Assembly: GCA_003525885.1 (NCBI GenBank)
Contig: DQIG01000249.1
Span: forward strand, 1-7,280
DNA from: Stenotrophomonas sp.
GTDB lineage: Bacteria > Pseudomonadota > Gammaproteobacteria > Xanthomonadales > Xanthomonadaceae
Length of the DNA: 7,280 nt
Reading direction: 5' to 3'
Part shown: one piece after another, positions 4,740-7,280 of the stretch
How the letters are laid out: every line of letters begins with the position of its first letter
Position numbering within the stretch: the stretch's first letter is position 1
The notes under the pieces: model-generated
The model's input: only the letters and a program-made list of their open reading frames with translations
Told to the model about the DNA's origin: nothing
Databases searched by the model: none
Position numbers and translations under genes: made by a program

Positions 4740-7280
4740 TCAGAACTTGTAGTTCACGCCCAGCATGTAGGTGCGGCCCCACTCGATGTATTCCAGCGGG
4801 CGGTCCTTGCTGCCGGCGTAGGTGCGGTACGGCTCGTTGGTCAGGTTGCTGCCCTGCAGCAGCAGGGTCAGGCCACGCAGGGCGCTGCTGTCGCTGAAGG
4901 TGTAGCTGACCTGCGCATCGGTCACGTTTTCGCCCACCACGTAGCGCAGGCTGCGGTTGCCGTTGAAGTTGCCGATTTCACCGATGAAGTCCGAACGACG
5001 GCGCTGGCTCACCCGTGCCTCGAATCCGCTGCGCTCGTAGTACGCGGTGAAGTTGTATACGCGTTTGGACAGGCCGGGCAGGCTGATCGGATCGGTGCCC
5101 ACGCTGGACGCGCTTTCCGGATCCAGGATGGTGATGTCGCTCTTGTTGAAGGTCGCGCTGGCCTGCACACCGAAGCCACGCAGGCTGTCGGTCAGCATGT
5201 CCAGCGGGAACGATGCGGTCAGTTCCAGGCCCTTCAACGTGCCGCCCTTGCCGTTCTGCGGGGCGGAGAAGGTGCCGGTGGTCAGCACCGGCGCCGTCAT
5301 GCCCGGCGGCGGCACGTAGCTGCCCAGCAGCGAGGTGAAGTCGTAGTTGTCGACCGACTGGGTGTAGACGTAGCTCTTCAGGTCCTTGTAGAAGATCGCG
5401 GCAGCCACGTAGGCCTTCTCGCCGAAGTACTTCTCATAGGACAGGTCCAGCGCGGTGGCACGCCACGGGTCCAGCAGCGGATTGCCGCCGCTGCCGCCAG
5501 GGCGGCCGGTGCCGGTGTCCACGCCGAACTCCAGGCCGGCGCGCATCTGGTCCACGCGCGGGCGCGCGACCTGCTTGGCGGCGGCGAAGCGCAGCGTCTG
5601 CTGGTGCGGGAACATGAAGGCCAGGTTCAAGCTCGGCAGCCAGTCGTTGTACTTGCGGCCTGCGGAGTAGGGCTGGATGTTGCTGCCGGCCGGTTGCGAG
5701 CTGTCCCAGTAGCGCGAATCCGAGCTCTGGTCGGTGTGCTGCATCTGCACGCCGATGTTGCCGCGCACGCCGACCACGCCGATGTCGGTGTTGATGTTCA
5801 GGCGCGCCCATGCGGTGGTGATCTTTTCCTGCACCGTCCACGACTTGGGAATCAGGTAGTCGAGGTTGTCGACCGGGTTGAAGGTCATGTAGCGACCGAC
5901 CGCGGCCGGTACGTTCCAGGCCGGGATGGTGCCGAGACCGGCGAAGCTCAGATCGACCGGACGGTACTGCAGGTCCGAGGCGATGTTGGCGTCGCCCTGC
6001 GCGCCGAGCAGGATGTTGCCTTCGGACTGGGTCTTCACCTTGCGGCGGTCGGCGTAGTTCACGCCGATGTCGATGTCCGGCGCCCACGAGGCGATGGCCT
6101 CGGGCAGGGCGATGGTGGCGGCCAGCTTGCCACCCTTCAGGCGGTCTTCCACCTGCGGCACCTTGCCGTAGCCGGAACCGTAGATGGTGTTGGTCAGGAA
6201 CAGGGCGTCGGGGTTGGAATAGTTCAGCCCCGGGCTGATCTGCGAGAAGCCGTTCTGGCGGATCGACACGCCGACCGTATCCAGCTGCGGCATCGGGGTC
6301 AGCTGCAGGTTGTTTTCCAGGTTCAGCTCATCGCGGGTGGCCTTGGAGTAGTTCAGGTCGGCGACCAGCTTGACCCCACCGAAGTTGAACTCGTTGTTCC
6401 AGCCGAACGCATCGATCTTGTCCTTGCGCTTGTTGTACATGCCGCGCACCAGCGGATACACGCCGCTGGCGGTGCCGCCGGTGAACGAGCCGTTGGCGTT
6501 GACCTGCGGGTTGCTGACCAGCAGGCCCGGGGTGTAGTTGCCGTTGTAGTTGCTGAGATTCAGCTCGAACTGGTTGGCGGTGTCGATCTGCTCGGCTTCG
6601 GTGTGGAACGCATCGAAGGTGCTGGTCCAGCTGTTGTTCGGCCGGAACTGGATCGTGGCCATCACGCCGTCGCGCTTGTTGTTGCCGGTGCGGCGCAGCG
6701 CCTTGATGCCATCGGAGAAGTAGGTGCCGGCGCCCACGCCCGGGCGGTCGCCCTTGTCGGTGTGCTCGGTGGTCCACGGTTCGTACAGCCCAACCTGGTT
6801 TTCCTGGATCGGCATGTCGCTGTGCGCGTAGCCGATGGCGATGCCCAGGGTCTTGTCCAGGAACTGGTCGATATAGCTGGCGCTGAAGCGGTTGCCGTAC
6901 GGGTCGACATTGGCCGCGCGGCCGAGCGAGCTCTTCTGGTAGCGGCCGCTGACCGCGATCACGCGCTCGCCGAAGCTGAGCGGGCGTGCGGTCTGCATGT
7001 CGATGGTGCCCGACAGGCCCTGGCCGACCAGCGCCGCATCCGGGGTCTTGTACACGGTCACGCCGTTGACCAGCTCGGACGGGTACTGGTCGAACTCGAC
7101 GCCGCGGTTGTCGCCGGTGCTGACCACTTCCCGGCCGTTGAGCAGGGTGGTGGCGAAGTCCGGCGATAGGCCGCGCACGCTGATCACCTGCGCACGGCCG
7201 GCCACGCGCTGGGCTGCCAGGCCGGGCAGGCGCGAGATGGATTCGGCGATGCTGACGTCGGGCAGCTTGCCGATGTCTTC
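4740..7280 (-). CDS. TonB-dependent outer-membrane receptor, 3' part (start outside window)
   Basis: The visible 846 residues run off the right edge and lack the start, signal peptide and TonB box. The frame is open to base 7280 and begins with plug-domain sequence: LPDVSIAESI, then GRAQVISVRGL, LLNGREVVSTG, RGVEFDQYPSEL and VYKTPDAALVGQGLSGTIDM, all within about the first 95 visible residues. The rest is a 22-strand-type barrel region rich in alternating aromatic and polar residues, with GLTLLLQGSNLTNEPYRTY near the end and a terminal YKF, the C-terminal Phe of outer-membrane barrels. These marks match the Xanthomonas/Caulobacter class of TonB-dependent receptors, many of which carry oligosaccharides rather than iron. 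An energised TonB-ExbB-ExbD complex would drive uptake. A maltodextrin or other alpha-glucoside substrate is inferred only from the convergent alpha-glucosidase gene. The GTG at 7205 is internal to the plug and is not the start. Confidence 0.93.
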   Translation of the reverse strand, partial: EDIGKLPDVSIAESISRLPGLAAQRVAGRAQVISVRGLSPDFATTLLNGREVVSTGDNRGVEFDQYPSELVNGVTVYKTPDAALVGQGLSGTIDMQTARPLSFGERVIAVSGRYQKSSLGRAANVDPYGNRFSASYIDQFLDKTLGIAIGYAHSDMPIQENQVGLYEPWTTEHTDKGDRPGVGAGTYFSDGIKALRRTGNNKRDGVMATIQFRPNNSWTSTFDAFHTEAEQIDTANQFELNLSNYNGNYTPGLLVSNPQVNANGSFTGGTASGVYPLVRGMYNKRKDKIDAFGWNNEFNFGGVKLVADLNYSKATRDELNLENNLQLTPMPQLDTVGVSIRQNGFSQISPGLNYSNPDALFLTNTIYGSGYGKVPQVEDRLKGGKLAATIALPEAIASWAPDIDIGVNYADRRKVKTQSEGNILLGAQGDANIASDLQYRPVDLSFAGLGTIPAWNVPAAVGRYMTFNPVDNLDYLIPKSWTVQEKITTAWARLNINTDIGVVGVRGNIGVQMQHTDQSSDSRYWDSSQPAGSNIQPYSAGRKYNDWLPSLNLAFMFPHQQTLRFAAAKQVARPRVDQMRAGLEFGVDTGTGRPGGSGGNPLLDPWRATALDLSYEKYFGEKAYVAAAIFYKDLKSYVYTQSVDNYDFTSLLGSYVPPPGMTAPVLTTGTFSAPQNGKGGTLKGLELTASFPLDMLTDSLRGFGVQASATFNKSDITILDPESASSVGTDPISLPGLSKRVYNFTAYYERSGFEARVSQRRRSDFIGEIGNFNGNRSLRYVVGENVTDAQVSYTFSDSSALRGLTLLLQGSNLTNEPYRTYAGSKDRPLEYIEWGRTYMLGVNYKF

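Noticed and set aside
4524..7169. Very long open frame (881 codons) on the plus strand opposite the receptor gene
   Set aside because: It is antisense to a receptor with clear plug and barrel motifs. Its translation is a low-complexity Val/Ala/Gly/Arg/His-rich product typical of the complement of a high-GC gene, and it runs through the terminator and REP region.
7203..7205. GTG at 7205 as the receptor start
   Set aside because: The frame continues upstream to the window edge with conserved plug sequence (LPDVSIAESI), so this codon is internal.

Overview
The window is GC-rich DNA that looks like a Stenotrophomonas chromosome, probably of the S. maltophilia group. Three things suggest this. 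Short GTAG-headed REP hairpins (the SMAG type described in S. maltophilia) sit between genes. The alpha-glucosidase closely resembles the Xanthomonas GH13 enzyme XgtA. The receptor at the right end is of the Xanthomonas/Caulobacter TonB-dependent type. The assignment rests on pattern recognition, not on a database search.

Layout from left to right: a head-to-head REP pair (4-51); an SMI1/KNR4 (SUKH) family gene on the minus strand (56-649); a 113-bp palindromic element with 30-nt arms (655-767) that fills nearly all of the divergent gap; a signal-peptide-bearing dienelactone hydrolase family gene on the plus strand (785-1570); three REP hairpins in a convergent gap (1579-1677); ispB, octaprenyl diphosphate synthase, on the minus strand (1685-2683); a 214-bp divergent regulatory region with a -10 box for ispB and an operator-like palindrome (2684-2897); a cytoplasmic GH13 alpha-glucosidase on the plus strand (2898-4511); a convergent gap packed with hairpins, namely an intrinsic terminator on each strand, two REPs and one further hairpin (4512-4739); and the 3' part of a TonB-dependent receptor on the minus strand (4740-7280), whose start lies outside the window. 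No gene-free stretch exceeds 300 bases.

Functionally, the right half fits a small carbohydrate-utilisation locus. The receptor would import an oligosaccharide across the outer membrane, and the alpha-glucosidase, which has no signal peptide, would split an alpha-glucoside after it reaches the cytoplasm. The inner-membrane transporter and regulator expected in such loci are not in view. ispB is a housekeeping gene for the ubiquinone side chain. The SUKH and hydrolase genes have no evident partners here.

I found no convincing new multi-gene system. The most unusual structure is the palindrome at 655-767. It must hold the promoters of both flanking genes if those genes have local promoters, and its symmetry extends in part to the two start codons.
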